A stretch of DNA of 62,713 bases from an uncultured Pelagibacteraceae bacterium (GTDB taxonomy: Bacteria; Pseudomonadota; Alphaproteobacteria; Pelagibacterales; Pelagibacteraceae): assembly GCA_902570545.1 (NCBI GenBank), contig CACFYO010000002.1:1-62713 (forward strand). The letters are read 5' to 3'. The position numbers and the translations under genes were made by a program. The notes beneath the pieces were generated by a model. That model had not been told where the DNA came from, did no database searches, and saw nothing but the letters and a program-made list of their open reading frames with translations. This document shows, one piece after another, positions 1 to 7,953 of the stretch (positions are counted from its first letter, which is position 1; each line of letters opens with the position of its first letter).

Positions 1-10
1 AATGGGATTT

Positions 11-40
11 AAGACTGTATGAGACTGTCTGAGACTATAA
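11..40. repeat. three tandem 10-bp direct repeats
   Basis: Three consecutive decamers are visible: AAGACTGTAT, GAGACTGTCT and GAGACTATAA, sharing the core AGACT. They lie about 20 bp from the point where the neighbouring tRNA-Leu-like sequence stops matching a tRNA. Short repeats of this kind can be arm-type binding sites of a recombinase next to an attachment site, but three degenerate copies are too few to prove it, and no integrase is visible inside the window. Confidence 0.5.
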
Positions 41-59
41 AATTACTCTATCCTATGTT

Positions 60-98
60 TTTTAAGTCCTTCGTGTCTACCAATTTCACCACGAGGGC
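60..98 (-). tRNA. 5' half of a tRNA-Leu(UAA)-like gene, broken after the anticodon loop
   Basis: Read on the minus strand, the acceptor strand GCCCTCG (98-92), TG, a leucine-type D arm GTGAAATTGGTAGACAC (89-73), the anticodon strand AAGGA (71-67) and loop CTTAAAA with anticodon TAA all fit a bacterial tRNA-Leu. The expected TCCTT strand, variable arm, T arm and CGAGGGC do not follow; the next bases are AACATAGGAT. The rest of the gene is absent from the window. It may be a remnant left by integration of an element, a gene split by an insertion or intron continuing past the window edge, or an assembly junction. The 5' half itself is clear; its functional state is not. Confidence 0.5.
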
Positions 99-217
99 TC
101 CTAGAGTTTGCATTGTTATATCTGTCTTTTGTTTTAACACAACTTCTTTTGAGTGTTCAAGAATTATCGTTGTCTAACTGGTGGCTAACTTTTTTTAAAA
201 AATTATACTAATTTAAT

Positions 218-1012
218 CTAATATTTTACTACTTTACCCCACAGGGATTGAGATGGTCCATACCCTATTCGAGCATCTTCCATTTTGAGAACTCTACTAT
301 GATCAACCATCATATTTATACCAGGACCATAGATATCGATATATTTTGATAATACATCTTGATCATCAGCTTCAACCATAAACTGATTCAATTCAAGTGG
401 ACTAATGATTTTATCAATTACATTCCATCTATAATCTTTCTTATCAAGGTTTTCTGTCAAACCTTCTGATTCTAGTAATATTTTCCAAGATCCAGCCTCA
501 ATAAATCTTTTAGATTGCATTTTAATTCGTTCTACAAATATTTCTTCCTCGATAACCTTGGAATGTGCAAACGCGACACCAACCTCATTAATAACTTTTA
601 TCCCTTTGCCTGTTGCATTTTCGATCAGTCTACACATCTCATCATCATCTAAAGAACGAGCTATTCTTGAAATTTCAATTATATCAATACCAAGATGAAC
701 AACAGTATCTAGATAATCATCTACCACTTCTTTCCCACCAGACAATGCAACGTCCATAATTGGGTTTCCTAATGCAACTTGAACACTATGTTTTTTGCAA
801 GTTTCAATAAATCTTAAAAGAGATTTTTTGCTCATCATTGCACCTTGTTTCCCAGAAATCTTAAAGATATCAACAAGGTTTGCATATGCCTCTAGGTAAT
901 CATCAATACAATTTCCCACCATCACAGGTGCTCTTACATAATTTATACCCGTCTCACGAGGTTTTTCCTTTCTTTTTATGAAAGGTAATTTAGGAAATGT
1001 TACATCAGTCAT
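218..1012 (-). CDS. phosphosulfolactate synthase (ComA) family TIM-barrel protein, copy A
   Basis: 264 residues, close to the roughly 250 of archaeal ComA, which adds sulfite to phosphoenolpyruvate to give phosphosulfolactate. Family landmarks appear in order: DIFKIS with the conserved Lys, GNPIMDVA in place of the usual GGT(L/F)E, GIDIIEIS with the conserved Glu, INEVG, ILLESEG, and a C-terminal YGPGINMMVDHSRVLKMED block aligning with the family's GPNVNLG...LE segment. It is the last gene of a minus-strand operon tctC-tctAB-this gene, 16 nt after the permease. The glycine-rich sulfite/phosphate loops differ from canonical ComA, and plant Hsa32 shows that family members can lack synthase activity, so the substrate is open. 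Linkage to a carboxylate transporter suggests work on an imported organic acid or sulfonate. Confidence 0.75.
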   Translation of the reverse strand: MTDVTFPKLPFIKRKEKPRETGINYVRAPVMVGNCIDDYLEAYANLVDIFKISGKQGAMMSKKSLLRFIETCKKHSVQVALGNPIMDVALSGGKEVVDDYLDTVVHLGIDIIEISRIARSLDDDEMCRLIENATGKGIKVINEVGVAFAHSKVIEEEIFVERIKMQSKRFIEAGSWKILLESEGLTENLDKKDYRWNVIDKIISPLELNQFMVEADDQDVLSKYIDIYGPGINMMVDHSRVLKMEDARIGYGPSQSLWGKVVKY

Positions 1013-1028
1013 TATAAATTCTATTTAT

Positions 1029-3014
1029 TTAATTCAATTGCCCACCTAGCCACCAAGGTAAATCGATAAATAATCCTATCAAACCATTTGGAAACTGTAA
1101 AGTTAGCAAGGAGGATAACGACCAGAGTATTACCATCAATACAGCAGAAATACAAATTGATGACACATAAGCTTTTCTATTGTGAAATAATATAAATATA
1201 TTTATAAAAATTGCTGCTGCAATTGGAAAACCAAATATAAAATTCATTAATAAGAAACCAATAAAACTAAAATAATAAAAAAGTTGATTATTAAAGTTCC
1301 CACTTATTTCAAAAATATTTGATCGAGCAAATTTCATAAATGTATTATTTAAAAATGATAAATTTTTTAAGTCAGCAATTTTTATGATAAGTATAAAAAC
1401 TAAAAGCGATAAAGCTATTACACTTAGACTTATTGGAAACAAATTAGCTCGATAATCTAAACTACTTGTAAACCAAATCATAGATAAAGGTAGACAGAGT
1501 AATATGACTATATAATAAATTTGAGTAAGCTTACCTTTAATAAGATCAGATTTATAATTGCTATCAAACTTTTGTTTTGTCAAAAGAACTATAGTAGCAA
1601 GACACAAAATTATAAGAATTATTGAAACTGGACGGGATAAAAAACTTAAACCATATACTGCTTGAGTTTGATAGCTTAGCAGTTCAACTTTGCTTGATAA
1701 AAAGAAACCAATTAAAAGTGCCGGTCTAGACCAACCAAAGTTTTTAAAGGTAATACCAATTATACCAAATGATAATAGTCCAATAAAATCATACCAGTCC
1801 CTATTAATGTTAAATGTTGCAAAAAATATTAAACAAACCATTACAGGTGCAAGTATGTAATATGGAACTAAAGTGAATTTCGAAATTTGAGATGAAAAGC
1901 CCATACAAATCCCAGCACCTAAAATATTTGCAATAGCTAATGACCAAATCATAAGATAGGTAAGATCTAGGTTTGTAGTTACCATATCTAAACCAGGTTC
2001 AATTCCAATTAGAACAAAACCTCCAAGTAATAAAACCTTATTACCAGAACCAGGTATTCCAAAAATTAATGTTGGAATTAATGCTCCACCCTCTTTAGCA
2101 TTATTAGCAGACTCAGGTGCTATAACGCCTCGGATATCACCTTTACCAAATTGAGAAGTATCTTTTGTTGTTTGTTTTAAGTGACTATATGCAATCCAAT
2201 CAACGACTGTTCCTCCTAAACCTGGTAAAGCTCCAACAAGACAACCAAGAGTAGAACATCGTAAAACTAAAAACCAATTTTTTACAACATCTTTTAAACC
2301 TGTGAACCATCCTTTTTTGGTATTAAGTGATTTTGCAATTGAACCTTTAGCATCAAGAAGTCCGACAATTTCAGGAATTGCGAATAATCCAAGTCCAACA
2401 ACAACAAGAGGAACACCTTCTAAAAGATATAATGTATTAAATGTGTATCTAGGATCTCCTGTAATTGGGGCTGTTCCAATTGATCCAATAATTAAACCTA
2501 AAAAACAAGAAGCAATACCTTTAAATAAATTGTCACCTGTAAGAGCTCCAACCATTAATAAAGCAAGAACTACTAAAAGGAACTGTTCTCCAAATCCAAA
2601 AGCCATTATTATTGGAATGGCGTAATAAATAGATATAGATAATATAAAAGCTCCAAAGATACCTCCAAGCAACGAAGCACTAAAGGCAGCACTTAACGCT
2701 CTTGCAGCCATGCCTTTTTTGGAAAGTGGAAAACCATCCATTACTGTTGCTTGAGATCCTGCAGTACCAGGTACTCCCATAAGGACAGCAGGAAAAGTAT
2801 CAGAAGTTGTCGTAGGAGCTAAAACTCCAATCATCATTGCAAGAGCATGTGAAGGCTCCATTGTAAAAACGAAAGGTAAAACAAGGGCTAAACCTGATGT
2901 TCCACCCATACCTGGAAGAATACCAACAATTAAACCAAGTAAAGTACCTGCAAATAGAAATGCTAAATGAGTAGGCTCAAAAAGTTGTAAAAGTGCAGCT
3001 AATAATTGTTCCAT
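1029..3014 (-). CDS. tripartite tricarboxylate transporter permease, TctA-TctB fusion
   Basis: 661 residues, longer than the usual ~500-residue TctA. Residues 1 to about 495 are the large permease, with the signature glycine/proline-rich segments LIVGILPGMGG, GVPGTAGSQATVMDGFP and LIFGIPGSGNKVLLLGG. Residues ~500-661 form a four-helix small-subunit (TctB) domain, recognisable from YRANLFPISLSV and the terminal FPNGLIGLF. Together they would form the membrane channel driven by the ion gradient, fed by the periplasmic TctC protein encoded upstream. The start codon directly abuts the T-run of a terminator-like hairpin and I see no Shine-Dalgarno sequence between hairpin and ATG. The substrate is unknown; Tct systems carry citrate, tartrate, aromatic acids or sulfonates such as sulfolactate. 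Confidence 0.88.
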   Translation of the reverse strand: MEQLLAALLQLFEPTHLAFLFAGTLLGLIVGILPGMGGTSGLALVLPFVFTMEPSHALAMMIGVLAPTTTSDTFPAVLMGVPGTAGSQATVMDGFPLSKKGMAARALSAAFSASLLGGIFGAFILSISIYYAIPIIMAFGFGEQFLLVVLALLMVGALTGDNLFKGIASCFLGLIIGSIGTAPITGDPRYTFNTLYLLEGVPLVVVGLGLFAIPEIVGLLDAKGSIAKSLNTKKGWFTGLKDVVKNWFLVLRCSTLGCLVGALPGLGGTVVDWIAYSHLKQTTKDTSQFGKGDIRGVIAPESANNAKEGGALIPTLIFGIPGSGNKVLLLGGFVLIGIEPGLDMVTTNLDLTYLMIWSLAIANILGAGICMGFSSQISKFTLVPYYILAPVMVCLIFFATFNINRDWYDFIGLLSFGIIGITFKNFGWSRPALLIGFFLSSKVELLSYQTQAVYGLSFLSRPVSIILIILCLATIVLLTKQKFDSNYKSDLIKGKLTQIYYIVILLCLPLSMIWFTSSLDYRANLFPISLSVIALSLLVFILIIKIADLKNLSFLNNTFMKFARSNIFEISGNFNNQLFYYFSFIGFLLMNFIFGFPIAAAIFINIFILFHNRKAYVSSICISAVLMVILWSLSSLLTLQFPNGLIGLFIDLPWWLGGQLN

Positions 3015-3044
3015 AAAAAAAGCTGCTAGCTATTAGCTAGCAGC
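3015..3044 (-). terminator. terminator-like hairpin between tctC and tctA (attenuator candidate)
   Basis: On the minus strand a perfect 10-bp stem (GCTGCTAGCT / AGCTAGCAGC, 3035-3044 with 3022-3031) closes a 3-nt loop and is followed by seven Ts that run straight into the ATG of the fused permease at 3014. An A-run precedes the stem, so it could also act in the other direction. Its position inside the operon, after the binding protein and before the permease, suggests partial termination or 3'-end protection giving more TctC than permease. Confidence 0.75.
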
Positions 3045-3060
3045 ACTTTTTTTATTTGTT

Positions 3061-4134
3061 CTATTGAACTCTATATGTGAATTTATGTTTCTTTAGAGCT
3101 GCATTTAATTGCTTTTTAGTAGTATCAGAGAATACCGCAGCCTTTTTAATAATTTCACCAGCTTCTTCTCCTATGATTAATGGAAATGGTCCAAGAGCCT
3201 TTACAGCTTTAGCCTTAAACTCTGGGTCATTTGTCATTTTAATAGCTGCATCTCTGTATGCTTTTACTATTTCATCGGATGCATCTGCTGGAAGCATCAT
3301 TGCTTTAGATGCTTGAGACCATGCAGCACCTATTGCATAGTATGCTTCTAGGTCATCACCCTCAAGTTTTTTACCATTTACTTTCTCATACATTTCAGGA
3401 AATGTAGGTGCATTTGGTGCCAAAGGATTTCTAGAAACTGAACCGTCAGCTCCAATAATTCCTAATGTCATTAAATCTACAACTTTTCCTTTTTCTATTT
3501 CAGGCTTAACTTTTTTTACGTAATTTGCTGCACCATGTGAACTTAGATGAATTTCACCTCTTAGGAATGCTTGATAACCTCCTGAAGATGAAAGACCAGG
3601 TATTGGTTTAGCTCCTTTGATACCAAGTTTCTCATAAATCCATATGTGAAATAAATCTGCAGATGCTGGAGTTTTCAATGCGTAGAGAACCAATTTTCTT
3701 TCTTTAATTTTTGATAGATCGTGAGGCTCAGCTAAATCTGAACGTGTGAACCAATGAGTATTTTGTGGTAGCAAAACTACCGGTCGATATTCACTAAGAT
3801 TATATTTAACAAGTGGATTTCCAGTCGCAACATTAACTATAACTGAAGTTGAACATCCAAAAATAAAAGTTCCATCTGCTTTTGCATTTTTTTCAAAATA
3901 ATTTGAACCTTTAATAGCTCCACCTCCTGGTATGTGCATGATTTGGACATCAGGATTTCCAGGTAAATATTTTTTTAAGAAAGGTTGAATAAATCTTGCA
4001 AATCTACTCGTACCACCACCTTCTTTAAATGGCACAACCCATGTAACTGTTTTGCCTGCGAAATTCACATCTGCATTTCCAATGGATACAAACGAGAATA
4101 ACGACATTAATATTAATATTAGAATTTTACGCAT
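3061..4134 (-). CDS. TctC-type periplasmic solute-binding protein
   Basis: 357 residues beginning with a Sec signal peptide (basic MRK, hydrophobic stretch, cleavage probable near SIGNA-DV around residue 21). The mature part opens with GKTVTWVVPFKEGGGTSRFA, the family's first strand and ligand loop, followed by HIPGGGAIKGSNYF, the second glycine-rich loop that holds carboxylate groups in Bug/TctC proteins. It delivers substrate to the fused TctAB permease encoded next. A strong GGGGGG ribosome-binding sequence lies 5 nt before the ATG and a good sigma-70-like promoter lies further upstream, consistent with high expression. Substrate unknown; I infer a carboxylate or sulfonate from its ComA-like neighbours. 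Confidence 0.88.
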   Translation of the reverse strand: MRKILILILMSLFSFVSIGNADVNFAGKTVTWVVPFKEGGGTSRFARFIQPFLKKYLPGNPDVQIMHIPGGGAIKGSNYFEKNAKADGTFIFGCSTSVIVNVATGNPLVKYNLSEYRPVVLLPQNTHWFTRSDLAEPHDLSKIKERKLVLYALKTPASADLFHIWIYEKLGIKGAKPIPGLSSSGGYQAFLRGEIHLSSHGAANYVKKVKPEIEKGKVVDLMTLGIIGADGSVSRNPLAPNAPTFPEMYEKVNGKKLEGDDLEAYYAIGAAWSQASKAMMLPADASDEIVKAYRDAAIKMTNDPEFKAKAVKALGPFPLIIGEEAGEIIKKAAVFSDTTKKQLNAALKKHKFTYRVQ

Positions 4135-4165
4135 AATTTCCCCCCTTGAGAATATTGTTAGAGAT

Positions 4166-4195
4166 AGTATAACGTGTTCATTATGGGTCTTTCAA
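4166..4195 (-). promoter_or_regulatory. sigma-70-type promoter of the tctC operon
   Basis: On the minus strand TTGAAA (4195-4190) and TATACT (4171-4166) are separated by 18 nt, a near-consensus -35/-10 pair. Transcription would start about 7 nt downstream and give a leader of roughly 25 nt containing AAGGGGGG before the tctC ATG. No operator dyad is obvious. Confidence 0.6.
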
Positions 4196-4284
4196 CTAAT
4201 TATATTTTTTTACATCCCAAGAAATATGAAAATGACGTATTTAGTTAGAAATATATCTATTTGACTAATATAAATGCAAAAAAC

Positions 4285-5148
4285 ATGTCTAAAACAAAAA
4301 ATTCGATATCAAAAGTATTTGATTTAAATGCTATAGAACCCAAGCCCAGAACTAAATCACAACTATGGTTGAAAGATGTGGGTTTTGATGAAGGCCCTTG
4401 GTACCACGAAAGAATGGGACTTCGTGAATTAGAAGACTTTCTAGAGGTTGCAGGTAACAGGATTGACCATGTTAAAATTGCAACAATGCAAGTTCTAGGA
4501 CATCCAAAGGATTGGTTAGAACGTAAAAATGATCTTTACAAAAAACACTCGATAGAGCCTTACTTGGATCATGGTTATTTTATAAAAGCTTTTAAAAAGG
4601 GAAAAGTAAATGAAGCAATTGATGTTGCGGCAGATTTAGGATTTTCTGCAATGGAATTCATGAATACATTTGGAGACATCCCTGAAAATCAAATTAAAGC
4701 TTGGTGCAATCATGCGATTAAAAATGGAATGAATATAATTTATGAACATCATCCAGAAAGTGGATGGGATAAAACAAAAAAAAATACTCCTGCAACATTA
4801 AAACAAATTGTTGAAAGTGCTGAACCTTTTTTTGAATATGGAGCATTTTCAATGCTTATTGATCATGAAGAAATTGAACTTCATGATAGTAAGTCAGATG
4901 TACTAACTGGAGTGCTAGAACATTTTGGTAAAAATAAGGTTGCATTTGAAGTTACTTCACCAAAGGAAGCTGAAGTGAGATGGTATTCAGATATACTTAA
5001 TTATTTTGAACTTTTTGGTACAGATTGCAATTTAACTAATATTATGCCTAGCCAAGTAATGCTGATTGATCCATTAAGGTCTGGAGAGAGACCTGCTGAA
5101 ATTTTATTTGATAAGTATCCAGAGTTAATTTCCGTGAAAGATAAATAA
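4285..5148 (+). CDS. phosphosulfolactate synthase (ComA) family TIM-barrel protein, copy B
   Basis: 287 residues from the ATG chosen here; a TTG at 4261 in the same frame would add 8 residues, and neither start has a clear ribosome-binding site. The ComA fold is seen in DHVKIAT (conserved Lys), IEPYLDHGYFIKA, LGFSAMEFMN (conserved Glu), GMNIIYEHHPESG, and especially a C-terminal NLTNIMPSQVMLIDPLRSG matching the family's NLGNIPPEEVIPLETLRRG. It is only distantly similar to the copy at the other end of the transporter operon, so this is not a recent duplication. It is transcribed away from tctC and followed 34 nt later by the glucosylglycerate genes. Reaction unknown: the family precedent is PEP plus sulfite, but the conserved GGT loop reads LDHG here. 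Confidence 0.7.
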   Translation: MSKTKNSISKVFDLNAIEPKPRTKSQLWLKDVGFDEGPWYHERMGLRELEDFLEVAGNRIDHVKIATMQVLGHPKDWLERKNDLYKKHSIEPYLDHGYFIKAFKKGKVNEAIDVAADLGFSAMEFMNTFGDIPENQIKAWCNHAIKNGMNIIYEHHPESGWDKTKKNTPATLKQIVESAEPFFEYGAFSMLIDHEEIELHDSKSDVLTGVLEHFGKNKVAFEVTSPKEAEVRWYSDILNYFELFGTDCNLTNIMPSQVMLIDPLRSGERPAEILFDKYPELISVKDK

Positions 5149-5182
5149 GTTAACTTTAGATAATTAAATTTACTATTTTATT

Positions 5183-5983
5183 GTGCCCAAAAAAAAAATT
5201 TTAATTTTTACAGATTTAGATGGTTCTCTATTAGATAAAGAAACTTTTAAATTTGATGTTATTAATGATTATTTTAAAGAACTGGTTAGAAACGGTATAA
5301 TAATAATTCCAAACTCCAGTAAATCACAAGCTGAATTATTAGATTTTAATGAACAGAATAATTTAGATTTAAGTTTTATTGCAGAGAATGGATCATCTAT
5401 TCATGGATTAAATAAAATTCACTATAATTTACCTGACAAAATAATAATAAGCAGAACAATAAATGAAATACGAAATGTATATGAAGAAAATATCAGCCTA
5501 GATTTTAAAAATAAAACTACTCACATTTTAGAATTAGAAATAGAAGTGCAGCAAAAAATCTTGGGGCTTCCATTAGATAAAATTAAGCTAGCAATTAAGA
5601 GAGACCATTCATTACCAATTAAATTTAATGGAACTGAAATTGAAAAAAATGAATTTACAAAAATTTTAAAAAACTCTGGATTAACTATTCAGACTGGTGG
5701 GAGAGTAATGAATGTTTGTGATAATGTTAATAAATCAATAGCCATGTCCAAAGCTCTTCAATTAATAAAAAAACAATTGGATGATGAAATCATAACAATT
5801 GGTGTTGGTGATAATGAAAATGATATAGAAATGATAAAACAGACTGATTATCCATGTTTGGTTAAAAATGATAACTTTGATAGTTCGTTGATAAATATTG
5901 ATAATTTAATCAAATCTTCTGAGCCATCCCCTTTAGGATGGGCTGATGTGATCAAAACGGCTATACAAAAAATTGAATCTTAG
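5183..5983 (+). CDS. glucosyl-3-phosphoglycerate / mannosyl-3-phosphoglycerate phosphatase (HAD family)
   Basis: 266 residues from a GTG start. The HAD nucleophile motif is FTDLDGSLLD near residues 9-18, motif II is IIPNSSKS, and the C-terminal metal site is VGDNENDIEMIKQ. The order and length match mannosyl-3-phosphoglycerate phosphatases, which also act as glucosyl-3-phosphoglycerate phosphatases. The glycosyltransferase for the first step starts 14 nt downstream, so the pair should make glucosylglycerate, an anionic compatible solute used in salt or nitrogen stress. This enzyme removes the phosphate in the second step, in the cytoplasm. Which sugar is used depends on the synthase, whose family favours glucose. 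Confidence 0.8.
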   Translation: MPKKKILIFTDLDGSLLDKETFKFDVINDYFKELVRNGIIIIPNSSKSQAELLDFNEQNNLDLSFIAENGSSIHGLNKIHYNLPDKIIISRTINEIRNVYEENISLDFKNKTTHILELEIEVQQKILGLPLDKIKLAIKRDHSLPIKFNGTEIEKNEFTKILKNSGLTIQTGGRVMNVCDNVNKSIAMSKALQLIKKQLDDEIITIGVGDNENDIEMIKQTDYPCLVKNDNFDSSLINIDNLIKSSEPSPLGWADVIKTAIQKIES

Positions 5984-5997
5984 GATAGGTTGCCGCC

Positions 5998-7218
5998 ATG
6001 AGTGATTTCTATCAAGATGGCACTATATCAACACTTCATGACTTTGGCACCAAGTCAACCAAAGATCTAGAGAAAGATTTATTAAATTTTTCCAAAGAAA
6101 GAAAGATGGAACTAATTTTGCCTTGTCTTTATTCTGAGCTAAAAGGTGATGCGCTACCTAAAATTATAAGTGAGATAAGTAGAACAAATTATTTAAATCA
6201 CATAATTATAGGTTTAGATAAAGCTACTGAAGCACAAGCTAGAAAAGCTTGGACATTTTTTGAAAAATTAGAAAAACCATTTACAATTCTTTGGAACGAC
6301 GGACCAAATCTCAAAAAACTAGATAAAGAATTAAAAAAATTAGGACTTGCTCCTAATGAATATGGCAAAGGTCGAAATGTTTGGTATTGCATTGGCATGT
6401 CTATAGCAAGAGATAGTGCAAGGTCTGTGGCATTACATGATTGTGATATAAAAACTTATGATAGAAGAATGTTAGCAAAACTTTTTTATCCTGTTGTAAA
6501 TCCATTATTCAATTTTGAATTTTGCAAAGGTTTTTATCCAAGAGTTGCAGATAACAAAATGAATGGGAGAGTTGCTAGATTACTTGTATTTCCATTATTA
6601 AATGCATTAGAGAAAACAATAGGAAATAGCGATTACATAAACTTTATGAAATCTTTTAAATATCCTCTTGCAGGAGAATTTTCATTTCGGAGAAATATTT
6701 TACCAGAATTAAGAATTTCATCAGACTGGGGAATAGAAATTGGAATATTATCTGAAATGCAAAGAAATTTTTCACCTCAAAATATTTGTCAGGTAGATTT
6801 AGCAGATACTTATGATCACAAACATCAAAACTTATCTATTAATGATGAAAAACAAGGTTTATCAAGAATGTCTATTGATATTATAAAAACATTTATAAAA
6901 AAATTAGCGACTCAAGGTCATTCATTCAGTAAAGAACAGTTTAGATCTTTAAAAGCAACATATTATAGAGCAGCGTTAGATTTAATAGATGCATATAGGA
7001 ATGATGCACAAATGAATGGTTTAAAATTTGACTCTCATACAGAAGAAAAGGCAGTTGAGTTGTTTGCTGCAAATATTATGAAAGCTGGAGATGCATTCTA
7101 TCAAAATCCAATGGATACACCTTTTATACCTACATGGAGTAGAGTTAAAAGTGCAATACCAGATTTTTTAATAAGATTAGAAAAAGCAGTGAATGAAGAT
7201 AACATGCGTTATATATAG
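5998..7218 (+). CDS. gpgS: glucosyl-3-phosphoglycerate synthase-like glycosyltransferase (GT81 type)
   Basis: 406 residues with a GT-A type fold. The nucleotide-sugar metal site is the DCD of VALHDCDIKTYD, near residues 140-150, preceded by GKGRNVWYCIGMSIARDSA and followed by FEFCKGFYPRVADNKMNGRV, a segment typical of GpgS proteins. It would transfer glucose from a nucleotide sugar to 3-phosphoglycerate; the phosphatase encoded just upstream then yields glucosylglycerate. The C-terminal ~150 residues are helical and include a conserved-looking MDTPFIPTW stretch. The gene ends 3 nt from the convergent methyltransferase gene, with no terminator between them. A mannosyl-type specificity cannot be excluded from sequence alone. 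Confidence 0.8.
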   Translation: MSDFYQDGTISTLHDFGTKSTKDLEKDLLNFSKERKMELILPCLYSELKGDALPKIISEISRTNYLNHIIIGLDKATEAQARKAWTFFEKLEKPFTILWNDGPNLKKLDKELKKLGLAPNEYGKGRNVWYCIGMSIARDSARSVALHDCDIKTYDRRMLAKLFYPVVNPLFNFEFCKGFYPRVADNKMNGRVARLLVFPLLNALEKTIGNSDYINFMKSFKYPLAGEFSFRRNILPELRISSDWGIEIGILSEMQRNFSPQNICQVDLADTYDHKHQNLSINDEKQGLSRMSIDIIKTFIKKLATQGHSFSKEQFRSLKATYYRAALDLIDAYRNDAQMNGLKFDSHTEEKAVELFAANIMKAGDAFYQNPMDTPFIPTWSRVKSAIPDFLIRLEKAVNEDNMRYI

Positions 7219-7221
7219 CAA

Positions 7222-7923
7222 TTATAAATATTTAAAACCTTTACAGTGAAGCCTTTTTAATGGATGTATACTTTCCTCCTCATAAATAACTTTTGATTGA
7301 TCAAAGTATTTATTTATAATCTCAGCATTGTATCTGCCACCTGTAAAATCAAAAATAAACTCAGTATTTTTTGTACAAATTTCTTTGAGTAAATTTAAAT
7401 AATTTTCTATTGGATAATGATATCCCATAGATTTTAATGATATAATCAAATCAATTTTAGAATTTATTTCAATTTTTTTATCAACATTTCTTAAATGTAT
7501 TTGTTCTTCTTTAATACCATTTTTAATTAAAAGATTTTTAGTTTCTGCCAAATCATTATAACTTTCATAATTTTCGGAAAAACCATATTTTATAGTTCTA
7601 TCAATTTTATCTTTATCTAGCATAAAAAAGTCCAGGGGATTTTGATATATTCTATTTAAAAATATATTTATGACACCAAGACCGCAACCTATGTCTAGAA
7701 TATTTTTGATATTTTTTGGCAAATAACTTTTGAATGTCTCAAGTTCTTGCTGGAACAGGTGTTCAGCTAATTCACTTAAATTTTTTTTTTGAAAGTAATT
7801 TACAAATACGTTTGTAAATATAAAACGACCAAATCTTCTTCTCAAATTTTTTTGTTTTTTTGATAACAACTCATTTCTTTGAAGTAATATTAGCTTACGA
7901 GAATTTCTATTTAACTCTATCAA
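7222..7923 (-). CDS. class I SAM-dependent methyltransferase, substrate unknown
   Basis: 233 residues. Motif I of the Rossmann-type SAM fold is NILDIGCGLGVIN at residues 74-86, followed by an acidic strand end FFMLDKDKID and IDLIISLKSMGYHYP as motif IV. A basic N-terminal region (SKKQKNLRRRFGRF) precedes the catalytic domain. Proteins of this build are often found in polysaccharide or lipid gene sets, but neighbours give no clear lead: it is the last gene of a minus-strand group of small membrane proteins and converges on gpgS. Family assignment is safe, function is not. Confidence 0.65.
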   Translation of the reverse strand: MIELNRNSRKLILLQRNELLSKKQKNLRRRFGRFIFTNVFVNYFQKKNLSELAEHLFQQELETFKSYLPKNIKNILDIGCGLGVINIFLNRIYQNPLDFFMLDKDKIDRTIKYGFSENYESYNDLAETKNLLIKNGIKEEQIHLRNVDKKIEINSKIDLIISLKSMGYHYPIENYLNLLKEICTKNTEFIFDFTGGRYNAEIINKYFDQSKVIYEEESIHPLKRLHCKGFKYL

Positions 7924-7953
7924 TTTAAATTTCCTAAGTAAAATTAAATATAA

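Noticed and set aside
11..40. CRISPR array
   Set aside because: Three 10-bp units without spacers and no cas genes; far too short for CRISPR repeats.
1..60. Group I intron in tRNA-Leu(UAA), as in cyanobacteria
   Set aside because: The break is at the right anticodon, but the 60 following bases do not resemble the known intron start and the rest is outside the window, so it stays only an alternative.
1..98. A complete tRNA-Leu on the minus strand
   Set aside because: TTAAATCCC near position 10 recalls a T-loop, but its flanks (ACAGT and CCCAT) do not pair and no CGAGGGC acceptor strand follows inside the window.
99..217. Terminator for the left-end operon
   Set aside because: Only a 5-bp AACAC/GTGTT pairing with a long loop and no T-run on the minus strand; nothing convincing seen in this gap.
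2302..2625. 107-residue plus-strand open frame
   Set aside because: Lies wholly inside the fused TctAB gene on the other strand; low-complexity Pro/Thr-rich translation, no ribosome-binding site. Same reasoning removes the other embedded open frames.
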